Below, piece by piece: positions 32,939 through 42,998 of a stretch of DNA of 64,000 bases. Position 1 is the first letter of the stretch. Each line of letters opens with the position of its first letter. This DNA is from Aldrovandia affinis (taxonomy: Eukaryota > Chordata > Actinopteri > Notacanthiformes > Halosauridae). Under the pieces are notes generated by a model. The model searched no databases. It was not told the DNA's origin and worked only from the letters and a program-made list of their open reading frames with translations. The DNA lies in NCBI GenBank assembly GCA_029706075.1, contig JAINUG010000086.1, positions 1,859,060 through 1,923,059 on the forward strand, read 5' to 3'. Both the position numbers and the translations under genes were made by a program.

Positions 32939-33121
32939 TTAAGTAGGAGACGGGATTAATACTAATTGCTCTCAGCTGAGAGCAATCAGAGAACCCACCG
33001 ACACGAGACCATATAAGGGCAGCAGAAATGACAACGATTCCTTTCAGAAGAAAGAGGAAAAGACCATCACATGACCACGCGCCCTCCAGAGGCCGAATGA
33101 GGTAAATCCGTGACACAATTA

Positions 33122-33324
33122 TATCTAATTATGATCGATTCTTACATGGACTGGTACAGTAAAGATTAGCTACCTGCCTTCGTCCAGTATAGTTTTCCAG
33201 TCTACTAACAGTGCTATTTTCTATTTACATGTGAAGCTATACTGTAATTGGTCCATCATTTTCTTTTCAATTTTAAACCCACCTCTTATAGGACAACTTT
33301 ATCAATGCCCAATTATATTTAATT
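33122..33324. other. Spacer with a local duplication
   Basis: AGGACAACTTTATCAATGCC followed by CAATTATAT at about 33291-33320 resembles the target flank AGGACAACTTTATTCATGTCC at about 30835-30856, a diverged local duplication predating the LTR insertion. Confidence 0.4.
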
Positions 33325-33376
33325 AACTGGATAAGAGCGTCTGCTAAATGACTAAAATGTAAATGTAAAATGTAAT
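33325..33376 (+). repeat. L2-type LINE/SINE 3' tail fragment
   Basis: GGATAAGAGCGTCTGCTAAA followed by TGACTAAAATGTAAATGTAAA, the tail shared by L2 LINEs and their SINEs. The body is missing. Confidence 0.7.
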
Positions 33377-33734
33377 TATTATCTCATCTTACATGGAATC
33401 TTACATTGTGTTTTGCTCATGTTACATGTTTTCAAGTTTATTTTCCCTCTGATACCTTTACCTGTCACCACCCCTCTCTTAGGACATATTACAGTACTTA
33501 CACTAATTATCTTACAACAGGTTTTATAAGGTGTTTTGAGTTGTTTTTGTGTGTTTTTATGTTTTGTGTTTTTTGTTTTAAGTTCTGTGACTCTTTTCAT
33601 ATAATACACATTTCATGGTTTAGTCTATCTAAAGCATCAGTAGCCTATTACAGCATCAGTCTTCTGTTTCTGTGTGCAAAAACCCAGTTGTTATGGCCTT
33701 CTCATGAGCCAGAATCACCAAGTTTCTCTTTCTC
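33377..33734. other. Spacer, no gene seen
   Basis: T-rich with TTTTTGTGTGTTTTTATG-type sequence; no coding signal. Confidence 0.35.
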
Positions 33735-34806
33735 TTATGTAACATTGTGCGATGGAAGGACATGGGACAAAGCTGAGAAAGAGCTCTTGCATGCTGCAGA
33801 TGATACTCCAATCACAAGTGCAGTTACATAGAGAAGATGGAGCTCGGGAAAGGCTTCCTTAAACTCTTGTAGGTGTTTGCATATGCTGGAGAGGTCTGCA
33901 ACAGCAGAGGTGAACTTCTTTTCCAACATGACTTTTGCAACACAAATGTCATTAGACAGGCTATCACTGCAGGCAGTACCTGCCAGCCTCTGCAGGGGAC
34001 TCAACAAGGCAACATCTAGAAAAGAGGGAGATTGAGGAAGAAGGCAATTCACTGCCTTCATGAGATCAAGATTGCCTCTGGAGAACCTGGTCTCCATCTC
34101 CATGGCTCTGTTCAGAATATTGAGAAGAGCTCTCTTCTCTTCAGTCTTGGAGACTTGGAGGTTTCGATGTGACCTACAGTGGATAGAGCAACACTACCTG
34201 TGAGCTGTGAGCTTATTGTTTTATTTCTTTTAGCTGCTGGAGCAGGGTTGTCTATCTCAAAATTAGTCAATGAGTCATCATCTCTCATCTCCCTGAGAGC
34301 ATGTCGAGATGCACTGACTACTTCCCCAGCATGGCACAGGTCAACAGAATGAGCCTGTAGAATAACATTTGCAGGCTTCAACGCACCAAGCACTTTGAAG
34401 AGGAATCTTCCTATTTCAAAGAAATTATGCTTCCTCAGCATCATCAACAGCCCTGATGCCTCTGTGCAGATATCCACTGCTGCTGCACTGTCCTCCAAAA
34501 CCTCTGAAAGGACACTGAGGATAGCATCCTGATTTTCCACAAGGCATTTGGTCACATCATGGTGACTTGTCTACCGTATCTCCAGCAGAGAGATTTTAAG
34601 GGAGGGGACATCATAGTTTTGTGACACATAATGATGATGAAAAAAGTGCAGTGATCCTGAGAGATCAAAAATGTTTTCACGCATGGCACTGCCTGCATTG
34701 CATGGACAAACTGCTAAGTGCAGCTGGTGATTGTAGCAGTGGATATATGAAATATCCTTCCCTATCTTTTTTGCAACAAGGCCTGGACCCCACCCCTGAT
34801 CCCACT
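33735..34806 (-). pseudogene. hAT-family transposase pseudogene, C-terminal part
   Basis: Reading the minus strand from 34806 through several frames gives GVQALLQK, then YNHQLHLAV with Cys/Ala-rich context, SGSLHFFHHHYV, VPSLKSL, DVTKCLVENQDAILSVLSEV, SGLLMMLRKHNFFEIGRFLF and ending LVIGVSSAACKSSFSALSHV (33750s). This is the order of a hAT transposase: the DGASVMSG-GVQ core, the L(S)DTRW-like segment and the C-terminal dimerisation motif with Ser/Ala-Cys-Lys/Glu-Ser/Arg-Phe-Ser. Stops and frameshifts are frequent in the part nearest 34806. The copy resembles ZMYM/P52-type hAT transposases; the exact subfamily is uncertain. The N-terminal continuation lies beyond the LTR at 34807-36348. Confidence 0.8.
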
Positions 34807-36348
34807 TGTAGCGCCCCCTTGCTCTCTATGCTTAACGAGGGAACTACCCTGAGTTCTATTTATAGGGACGATATGTTATCGTCTTTAAAATTATAATCAT
34901 AATAATAACTACTACTCACCTGGTACTGATTTACTTATGAGCTTGAAATGGAAATAACCAAATACAAGGAATCACTGTAAAATTAGTTGAACCATTTACT
35001 AAAAAAGATTGCAATACAAACATAAATCATTCGGTTTCACTTTTTAAACAAACAAAACATCTGTCCTCTGACAGGGTAAATCACAACACTGTGTTGACTC
35101 AACTCAAATTACATTTCACATTTTCTTATACTTTCCAAAAACCAAGCTGTTACATAAAAGAGCCTTAATACTTTTAGGAAAAGAAAAGCCGGCAAAATAA
35201 AATACCCCAACCATTTGCGTTGCAGGCCTGGTGCGGTGCTCGCGTGCGTTGTAGCTACTCCTTCACTCTACTGAGCAGAAAGATAAAAAACAGCGCACTC
35301 ACAGTTTCACGAGATAACAGCGCTCACGGCTGCTTTCTCCTGAGTCCGTGCTGTAGCTAGAAGGAAAGTTTGACGAAACACCGGGAAGTTTCTTTCGCCA
35401 CGATCTCCTCCGCGTTGCTCAAACACTTTCGAGTTCCCCGTGTTGGCGAACTGCAAAATCCTTTGAACAGTCCAGCAAAATCAGCTAGCTAGCAAGCTCA
35501 CTCACTTGCTCAAACACTTTCGAGTTCCCCGTGTTGGCGAACTCACGTGTACTGAACAGTCCAGCAAAATCAGCTAGCTAGCAAGCTCACTCACTTGCTC
35601 AAACACTTTCGAGTTCCCCGTGTTGGCGAACTCACGTGTACTGCACTTGGCTAATTCAGATGACCGGCTGACAGAACGTTGACTTCTTGCAGAAGAAATT
35701 GTTCATAGTCAGATACAATAACTTATAAAGTCCTCGGGTTGAGCACTTAACATTATCATATCATTCCAGCATCCTAAAAATACGTGGGTAACACATTTTC
35801 TTTTAACTCAAAACTCTAGCACATTAGCTAGGCCTACTTCTCAGCATTCTCGTTAAAAACTCCCTTTCGATCGGCCGGGGCGACCGAGGCCATCGCCCCC
35901 TTCCGCCTCGGGGATCTGAACCCGACTCCCTTTTAACTTCCCAAACGCCTGACCTTCAACTCAATTCTGATTGGTCAATACAAATCACACCATATCACAT
36001 CAACTCAACAGTGAACAATTATCAGTCAGGCAATCATTTTACTTGGACCTGGAAAAATAAACAATTTACAAAAATACAATACACATTAAAATATAAAATA
36101 ATATAAAATATACATTCAAGTATGTTTCTCTATGTGTACAAATCAAATTATTACTACAGCCTTTCCATCCATATAAATCAAATATTTTAACAACCAAAAT
36201 GTACTTCAGGTCATGTGACTAATACATTCCAGGAACTTCACCATAAATGAATACACTATGTAAACACACTGAATATTTGTAACCTTTTAAATCTATTTAT
36301 ATGTATCTATTTATTGAACTTATTAACTATATTGTCCACAGGGCTACA
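34807..36348. mobile_element. Solo LTR (TGTAGCGCCC...GGGCTACA) inserted in the hAT transposase gene
   Basis: A 1,542-bp block with TG...CA ends that are also inverted repeats (TGTAGCGCCC and GGGCTACA), flanked by the exact 4-bp duplication CACT (34803-34806 and 36349-36352). The flanking transposase frame joins across it, so the block is an insertion. It contains no recognisable coding region but holds a 90-bp tandem array and GC-rich patches (GATCGGCCGGGGCGACCGAG), consistent with a long solo LTR left by LTR-LTR recombination. A non-autonomous DNA transposon with similar ends cannot be excluded. Confidence 0.8.
35415..35650. repeat. About 90-bp tandem array inside the solo LTR
   Basis: TTGCTCAAACACTTTCGAGT with TCCCCGTGTTGGCGAACT begins at about 35415, 35506 and 35595. 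Intervening CAGTCCAGCAAAATCAGCTA and GCTAGCAAGCTCACTCAC are also repeated. About 2.7 units, nearly identical, so recently amplified. Such arrays in LTRs are often enhancer repeats. Confidence 0.9.
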
Positions 36349-36530
36349 CACTCATAACTGAAGCTCCATTGGAGAATTGACTGATGATTTGGTCTGCACT
36401 GTAGCATGAGTCAGAAAGATTTTTTAGGATTTGGGTCATCATAAATTCTGCATCCAACTGACTAAGTTCAAGCAGACCAATCAGGTGTTCCTCAGGAATA
36501 CCATTGCAGCTAACCAACACACACACCACA
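36349..36530 (-). pseudogene. hAT-family transposase pseudogene, upstream part
   Basis: The minus strand from about 36525 encodes NGIPEEHLIGLLELSQLDAE, then ILKNLSDSCYSADQIISQ and FSNGASVMS at the LTR junction. This is the stretch before the catalytic-core motif D/NGASVMSG of hAT transposases (the first residue is Asn instead of Asp here). It continues in the same order into the 33735-34806 part once the LTR and one CACT copy are removed. Sequence beyond 36530 is not recognisable, so the gene is 5'-truncated. Confidence 0.8.
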
Positions 36531-38769
36531 GGCGCAGCCAGCTAACCACTGCCAGCAGGCGATAGAAAATTATTTGAAATAATATTTATAGTGACCCCAA
36601 CAACCACTACTGGATGCAACTAGCAAGTAGCCTAATAAATATATCTAGTGGCAGAAACACAGAAAACTAAAGCTCTGAAGAGTACAGAAATGTGCAGCTA
36701 TCGTGCAGAGTGCAAGGAATACAGGCAGCTTTGTACAGTCGTCAAAAGACAGCATCTACTGATCAGAGAAGTGGCACCGCTCTCCAGCTGCGTCTCCATA
36801 TTTTATATGGCCAAACCAACCAATCAGATATTAGTAAAACATAATATATGTGGCACTGTTATGATTGGCTGAATTGACGAGGACAAAATAAAATAATTCT
36901 TATTTTTGCAGTTTGGGATGAAGCAGGGACACTTGGGGAAGCGTTGGGGAAGCAGGCAGAGCATTTGGTGCGGCATTTCCCCCCCCCCATGCCCCATGCA
37001 TGTCTAGAACCGGCCCGGCCTGGAAGTCATTCAACACAACTTAATCTGCATTTGTAAGACAGGCTGATTACGGTTGTGATATAAAAAACTTTAAAATTCT
37101 TGTTTCTTGAGGTGCTTGTTTCCATTTTACTGACTGATAGGAGACTATAGGAGACTGTACAGTGCATCGCGTGTTAGAATTGAAGTGTAAGTAACTGCAC
37201 ACATTGATAAACATAGGCTCTCACTTGTTTCTGCTCACGCTGGGCAACTAGGGGTTAGTCTGATCGTGGCTGCTGGTGCTGCACAGCACAATCCCACCAG
37301 CCATTTGTCTGGATTATTGATGGCCTTGCGTAGGGCTTACGCTTTGGAATTTGATGCACTGCCTGAGGGCACCTTTCGGAAACGCAAGCCACCATCTATC
37401 TAAACACGATTCAGGTGGACCTTTCTTTGCTTAGACTGAATGGCCAATGGGGGGGTATACAAAAAGCACGATGTCAAAGACTCAAGGTGCTCGTGTCAAA
37501 GAGCAACAGTACCACTGCAGAGGATGGATCTTGTGAACCACAAACTTGATGAAATCGAGAATCAATGTTGGGGTCAATTCCATTTCAATCAGTCAATAAA
37601 TTGAAATCCAATCCATGTATTGAACATGCCCATACTGTTATTTACTGAGTATTTTTTAACTGACTGAACTGAAATTAAATTGACCCTATCTCTGTTGAAA
37701 ATATAGAGATATGAAGATATATGATGGAAACGTTTTATCACTAATTTAAAAAAATTCTGGGATAGAAGTGTTGCTGACTCGGTTCATTTGATAGTGAAGT
37801 GATAATATATACAATAAATAAATAAACAAAGTCAATTTAACTCGATTTGTCAGCTTTATTTTCGCATTTGAGTTGGAAGCTCATACAGTATGGCTGACCA
37901 CAGTGACATCCCGTCCATGCAGCCTCATTCGGTTTTGTAATTGAAGTCTTCAAAAGGCCGTAAGGCTCTGCTCATGCATTCACAATGAGGAAAAGTCCTC
38001 CTTTCAGAAAACAAGTTAAATGGAAAACACTTTGCCAAAGAGATTATGAAGAATCTGAATTCTAAGTCTGTGACAGAGGTGTTAGGCCGAATGTCTAATT
38101 AGTTTGATGAACTATGTGCAGACAATGGAGACAATCTATACATTTCTCCCTGAATCTGTAATTCCGCAGCACCTGCATCCACTGCTTTCTAAGTAGGCTA
38201 ATGGGCAGGTGCCTGGATTAACAAAAGCATGTTGTGGTGCTTTTGTGTTGTGTACAGTATTAAAACCTTGTGTGCGTTTTTCTGTCCCTCATATTTTGAA
38301 TGGCAGCAATTCTATAGTCCATTTGAGAAACAAATTATTCATGGATTTTCAGGGCTTTCTACTCTCCGTTATGGGCCAGTGTCTTTCTCAAATGAGTGTT
38401 TGTCATTTGTAGCCCCTGGGCAGGTCATATAAGGATGAAAAATGAATTTTGAGAAATCTGTCAATTCTGTCTGCTGCAAAAATGGATGTAAACTGATGTC
38501 TGCGTGGCCATTGTTCAATATTAAATTAAACTATAAAGACAGATGAGCAACACATTTTGTTATTTTAAAATGTTAATTAATACTTTTTTTAAATTGGTGG
38601 TCTCCCACACCTGCACCAACCTATTTTAAACTGTATAAAATAAAAACTAAGACAAAATGTTAATGAAGATTTATTGTTATTGGAATTTATTTAGAATACT
38701 TATTAGGGGTGCCAATAATTGTGACACAAAAAACTTGTGAAAGAAAATATTTTTCTCTGAACTATTATA
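36531..38769. other. Unique DNA, no gene seen
   Basis: A short poly-C run lies at 36980-36989. The stretch at about 37160-37190 (GCATCGCGTGTTAGAATTGA, then AGTGTAAGTAACTGC) weakly resembles the LINE 5' UTR near 9870-9900, but too little matches to call a LINE. No coding signal. Confidence 0.4.
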
Positions 38770-38920
38770 ACATACGCCATTTAGCAGACACTTTTATCCA
38801 AAGCGACTTACAATAGTGAATGCATACTTTTTTTTTCTTCAGTATATGTGGTCCCAGTGGGAATTGAACCCACAACCTAAGCATTGCCAACACCATGCTC
38901 TACCTACTGAGCCACAGAGG
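38770..38920 (-). mobile_element. tRNA-derived SINE with L2-type tail
   Basis: The minus strand begins CCTCTGTGGCTCAGTAGGTA (A box), has the B box GTGGGTTCAATTCCCAC at the complement of 38857-38873, a short body, then ATTGTAAGTCGCTTTGGATA and AAAGTGTCTGCTAAATGGCG. It is about 150 bp, and head and tail are both present. This is a common teleost SINE layout; a functional tRNA gene is excluded by the long 3' extension. Confidence 0.88.
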
Positions 38921-39719
38921 AAATATACATTATAAAATATATATATATATATATTGAACGCACCTGAATATACTAAATAAAAAGAAAAAGATTTTTACAT
39001 ATATAATTTGCATTGTAACTATTTTTGATTTTTTTAACTTTTAATTAAATGCATGCAACCAGAAAATAGCTCATAACCTGCATTTTATACAGCATTTTTT
39101 GCTCATTTTCAGTGGAAAGGTATCCACTGGCAGACTTGAGCAAAATTCTGGACCTGACTGTCTTTGATTCACACTGTGGATCAAGTGCCAGGAATCACAG
39201 CTGGAAGATAGCTACAGAAGTATGGGAGCTCCAAAAGGCAATGCTTTTTTTCTGTTCACCAGTAAAATCCATAAATTTAGCAAGTTTGAGGGTTCGTGTG
39301 AAAAAGTTGCGGTTTATAGTCCAGTTATTTGCTATTTTTAGCTAGCATAACCTGTATTTTATGATTTTTTGCTCATTTTCAAGCTAAGACCTGACTGTCT
39401 ATTCTGCTAGTAGCCAACATTATCTTGAGAAATGTGACTTATACTTATGTATAGTCAATGTTTTTTTCTTGTCAGGGGCACATGCAGCCTTTTTTAAAGT
39501 GAAAGCTGTATTTAGTATACCATCCGAAATGTCTAAACATCTGAAAGGCATGTTACGCATTATCATCATTCGTTCATTTACACAATGTGCCACTGACAGC
39601 CGAAGATTGAAAGTTGTGAAGCTGTCTTCTCATATGCCAGGGTAAAACACGTTGCATCTTGAAGGGGTTGAGATGAACAGGGTCACTTGTGAAAATATGT
39701 AGGAAGGTAAGAGCTAGAC
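38921..39719. other. Unique AT-rich DNA
   Basis: (AT)n at 38936-38954. The short frame at 39112-39345 resembles no known protein; sequence around it has internal similarity (TTTTTTGCTCATTTTC recurs near 39095 and 39367). Confidence 0.4.
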
Positions 39720-40020
39720 CTCCTGGGTGGTGTATCGGTAAGAACATCCGATGTTGCCAGCTGCGACTGGGGTTCGATTCTGGCCAGGAGTGCCACTAGG
39801 GGGCAGCAATTGGCGCTCGGACCCAGAAAGGGGGGAGGGAAGCCGATATTCAGCTCGCTGCACAGTGGTCCTGTGTGTTACAGTGACGGCTTGGTGGGTG
39901 CCGGCTCGGAGGAGGCAGTGTATCGCTCACTACCAGTCTCAGGACTGCGGCAGCGAGGTCTCATACAAAGGGGAATTGATATAAAAAAGCAGGTATAATT
40001 GGCTACTAAAAAATGGGGAA
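39720..40020 (+). mobile_element. tRNA-derived SINE, second family, with intact tRNA-like head
   Basis: A 71-nt tRNA-like head (39720-39790) has perfectly pairing ends CTCCTGG and CCAGGAG, an A-box-like GTGGTGTATCGGTAAG and the B box GGTTCGATTC. The body has GGGGGCAGCAATTGG and AGAAAGGGGGGAGGG. The 3' part TATAATTGGCTACTAAAAA and GGGGAATGAAAA matches the minus-strand copy at 46225-46490. The right border is approximate. Confidence 0.75.
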
Positions 40021-42479
40021 TGAAAAGCAAAAACTGAAAACAAACAGAAAGGTAAGAGCTGTCAGGAATGAAGGAGTTCGAATCGGGGCAATATGCAAGT
40101 CCTGCGTCTGTATTTCGATAGAATGGACTCCTTTACATCCATCCACATAAATGGCATTACTGAGCGAAACAATTTCTGTCCCCCATAAATCGACAGGTAA
40201 GGTAAAGTGAATGGGCAACATATATCAGAAACCAGACATTAAGAGAGATCTTGTATGGGCTCTGTTATGTTGAAATGTGATGATAATTAGAACATAACCA
40301 GGCTCTCAGAGGTTGTCCGTGGTTTAATATCTTTAGTTTATTTATGGTGAACACTTATTCCATAGGAATGTTAAAAGAGCAAGGTTTTTTTTTAAAGATT
40401 ATAGAATTGGTTGCTCTCATGTCCCGCATGTACAGTATAAACTGAATATTTTGTAGTTTCGATTTAACTGGGCTTAGCTTTCCATGAGGTCATGCTGTTA
40501 GCCAATTGCTCTGTATATAGTAGAGTAGAGGCTATCTTACCTGTGTGAACTTCAGGACTGCATTGATACCTTTGATCTGCATGGGGATGGAAATGACTTA
40601 GCTGATATGACTAGAGCCCAGAAAATCTTGAGCATGTGATCATCTGGGCTGTCAAGCTGATTTTCAGCAGTTACCCTTCAGGTGTCCCAGTAGGCCCTCT
40701 GAGTTCAGCAATAGTATGGAAATCAGCATAGACATGCAACAAGTTATATTAGGGACTAATTCTGAGGTGTTCGTCAATGCAAAACAATAAAATTATGTCA
40801 ATAAGGGTAAGTGTGGGGGAAGTGAAACATGGACGCACAAACAATATTGAGGCACATTATATTGATGACTGAGTAAAACAATATCTTATTGGTACATTGC
40901 ATAAAGACGGATTCAATTTATTTTGCATTTCTTGCAACTTATTTTTAGGCCATACAAGAAATATTACTGACACTTAGACACAAAAACACCAAAAATGCCT
41001 GAAATGGACACGGGCGAGGGACAAACAGCTGCCAAAAAGCATAACGGGAAAGAGAAGTAGTTTATCTTCATAATTTAATTTATGATTTAACAGAGGTATT
41101 GGAGAAATAGCTTTCTCTTGTAGCGCAACATAACAATGAGTCTGGTTGGCTTCAACATTCAGTTGTTTCAGAGTCGGGAAGGCAGAGTTCACAAAACTCA
41201 TTGAACCGTCCATTTATTCAAAGCAACAGAAAAGCTCACAGGCTATTATTACCTTGATAAATTGAAACAACTGAAAAAAACAGAGCTCATTTAACAAGCT
41301 TACAAACATCTGAAGCTGTCAGGAGTTTTTTTTACTATAAACACGTTTGCAGTCTGGATGCAGAAAACCTCTCACTCAATTCTATTCCAGGTTTTGATGA
41401 ATACTGTTACTCAAAACGGTCAAATGACTTCCAATGGCCAAATGCTACTTGTCAGTTGTTACACTTCTCTTGGCTTCAACAGAATTAATATCTTCTTATG
41501 AGCAGGTTTTCACACATCGGATAAATGTCAATCCATGGAATAAAAGACAATTTTTTATACTAGAAAATTTAGACCATTTAACTTTTTCCTTTACTTAAAT
41601 GTGCGATATTCACAGCTGCCCCCGTTTTTTATTTTCGTGTCCCTGCTGCAGGCAGCTTGTTTTATTTTTTTACCTTTCAATATTGTTAACACTGTAAAGC
41701 AGGTGGCTCTCCTAAAAAAAAAAAAGATTTATGTGTTCTTGATGAAAATGTTTGTTTATTGCAGCATTGTCTCATACACTACACATCAAACAATATAATA
41801 ATAATTGTCACGTCATTAATGACAAGTCATTATTCTCATGCGTGTGACTAAGTGTTAATGGAATAATTAACTGAAATGATTTTCATTGGATGATTGTTTG
41901 ACACATGCCTTGAAATAGAGGCTCCATCGAACCCTTGGTGGTGGGGGACTGAAATACATGTGAGATAATAACCCAAGATCTTCTCTGGGCCCTGCACATA
42001 ACATACGCTTGATTCATACAATGTTGTTTGTCTGTTATTTATAGAACCTTTTATTTCCAAACCTACAAAAACAGTTGCAGAAAACATATACCATGATTAT
42101 TACTTTTGGTGTGATAGATTTAAAGATGTTGTTACTTTATTAGCAGACATTGTATATGTGGATGCCTCCGCAACATATTAAACAAATCTTTACTTTTCTC
42201 ATGGTTTCCCTCCATCAAAGTTTGAACCAATCCCTGAAATGACCAAACCAGTTTCCGTTCCATCCACAGAGGGGAAGCACAAAAAAAACCAGGCATGAAA
42301 ATACTAACCTCGGTGCAAATGTCCTCTCATCCTCAGATCCAAAATATCAATCTGCTCTTGCAACAATTGTGTTTATGCTAGGAAAGGGCTTTTTGTGTAC
42401 TCAAAATAGAGCCCTATGGCTTCATGAGAAACAAAAAATATATGTAAGGAAAAAACCTAGTAGCTATGGTATAAGCGGA
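40021..42479. other. Unique DNA, no gene seen
   Basis: No recognisable coding region or repeat family over 2.4 kb. All frames are below 80 codons. Confidence 0.4.
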
Positions 42480-42640
42480 ATAACCCACTCCAAGATATGC
42501 ATTCTGCCAGGCGCTGCCGTTCCCACCCCAGAAGTGTGTATATATTCTGAGAATGTTGTAACCACTGAGCCATGCGGGAGGCCTGGCAGCAATATCAATG
42601 TGGCTACGTGCTTCGTACACCACAAGGCCCCGTAGCCACT
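42480..42640 (-). repeat. Possible tRNA-like head with adjacent hairpin
   Basis: The minus strand has GTGGCTACGGGGCC...CGTAGCCAC (9-bp perfect arms at about 42600-42640) followed by GCATGGCTCAGTGGTTACAA, which looks like a tRNA A box. No convincing B box was found, so a SINE call is tentative. Confidence 0.3.
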
Positions 42641-42998
42641 TTATTAAGTAATGACAATATCTGTCCCCCATACACTGCACGACCCCAGATATAACACTTT
42701 TTGCAATCAAACACAGGCAACTGCACTGAACAAGACACAAACGTTGGTAGCGGTGGCATTACCCTCTAGCTCACCGCGAGCTCACCGCGACCATCAGTTT
42801 TACACAGTTACTAATAACACACACAACATGATTTACCACACATAACACTAACTAACACAGGTGGAACAAACAAACACACAACAATGTTCCCCCACAATGC
42901 CCTGCACACATATTTGCATATAGCCACCCACCTGGATCGCTACAATATATTATATATACAGTATGCACGGCTGTTAGCCAATCACACCGTGCGCACAC

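Larger units (their letters stand above)
30860..33115 (-). mobile_element. Probable solo LTR interrupted by a piggyBac-like element
   Basis: Outer ends are TGTAGTGGGG (30860) and CCGTGACA (33115), with the candidate 6-bp target duplication CAATTA (30854-30859 and 33116-33121). Removing the TTAA element at 31376-32938 leaves about 690 bp, a normal LTR length. The minus strand has GCCCTTATATGGTC as a TATA-like box and a run of CCACTCTGTGG-type repeats (complements at about 31170-31300). No internal coding region is present. Orientation is inferred from the promoter-like box. Confidence 0.6.

Noticed and set aside
38851-38914. tRNA gene on the minus strand
   Set aside because: A and B boxes are present but the sequence continues into a SINE body with an L2 tail and the cloverleaf is degenerate.
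40974-41213. Minus-strand frame with protein-like ends
   Set aside because: Under 80 codons, no family resemblance and no neighbouring coding signal.
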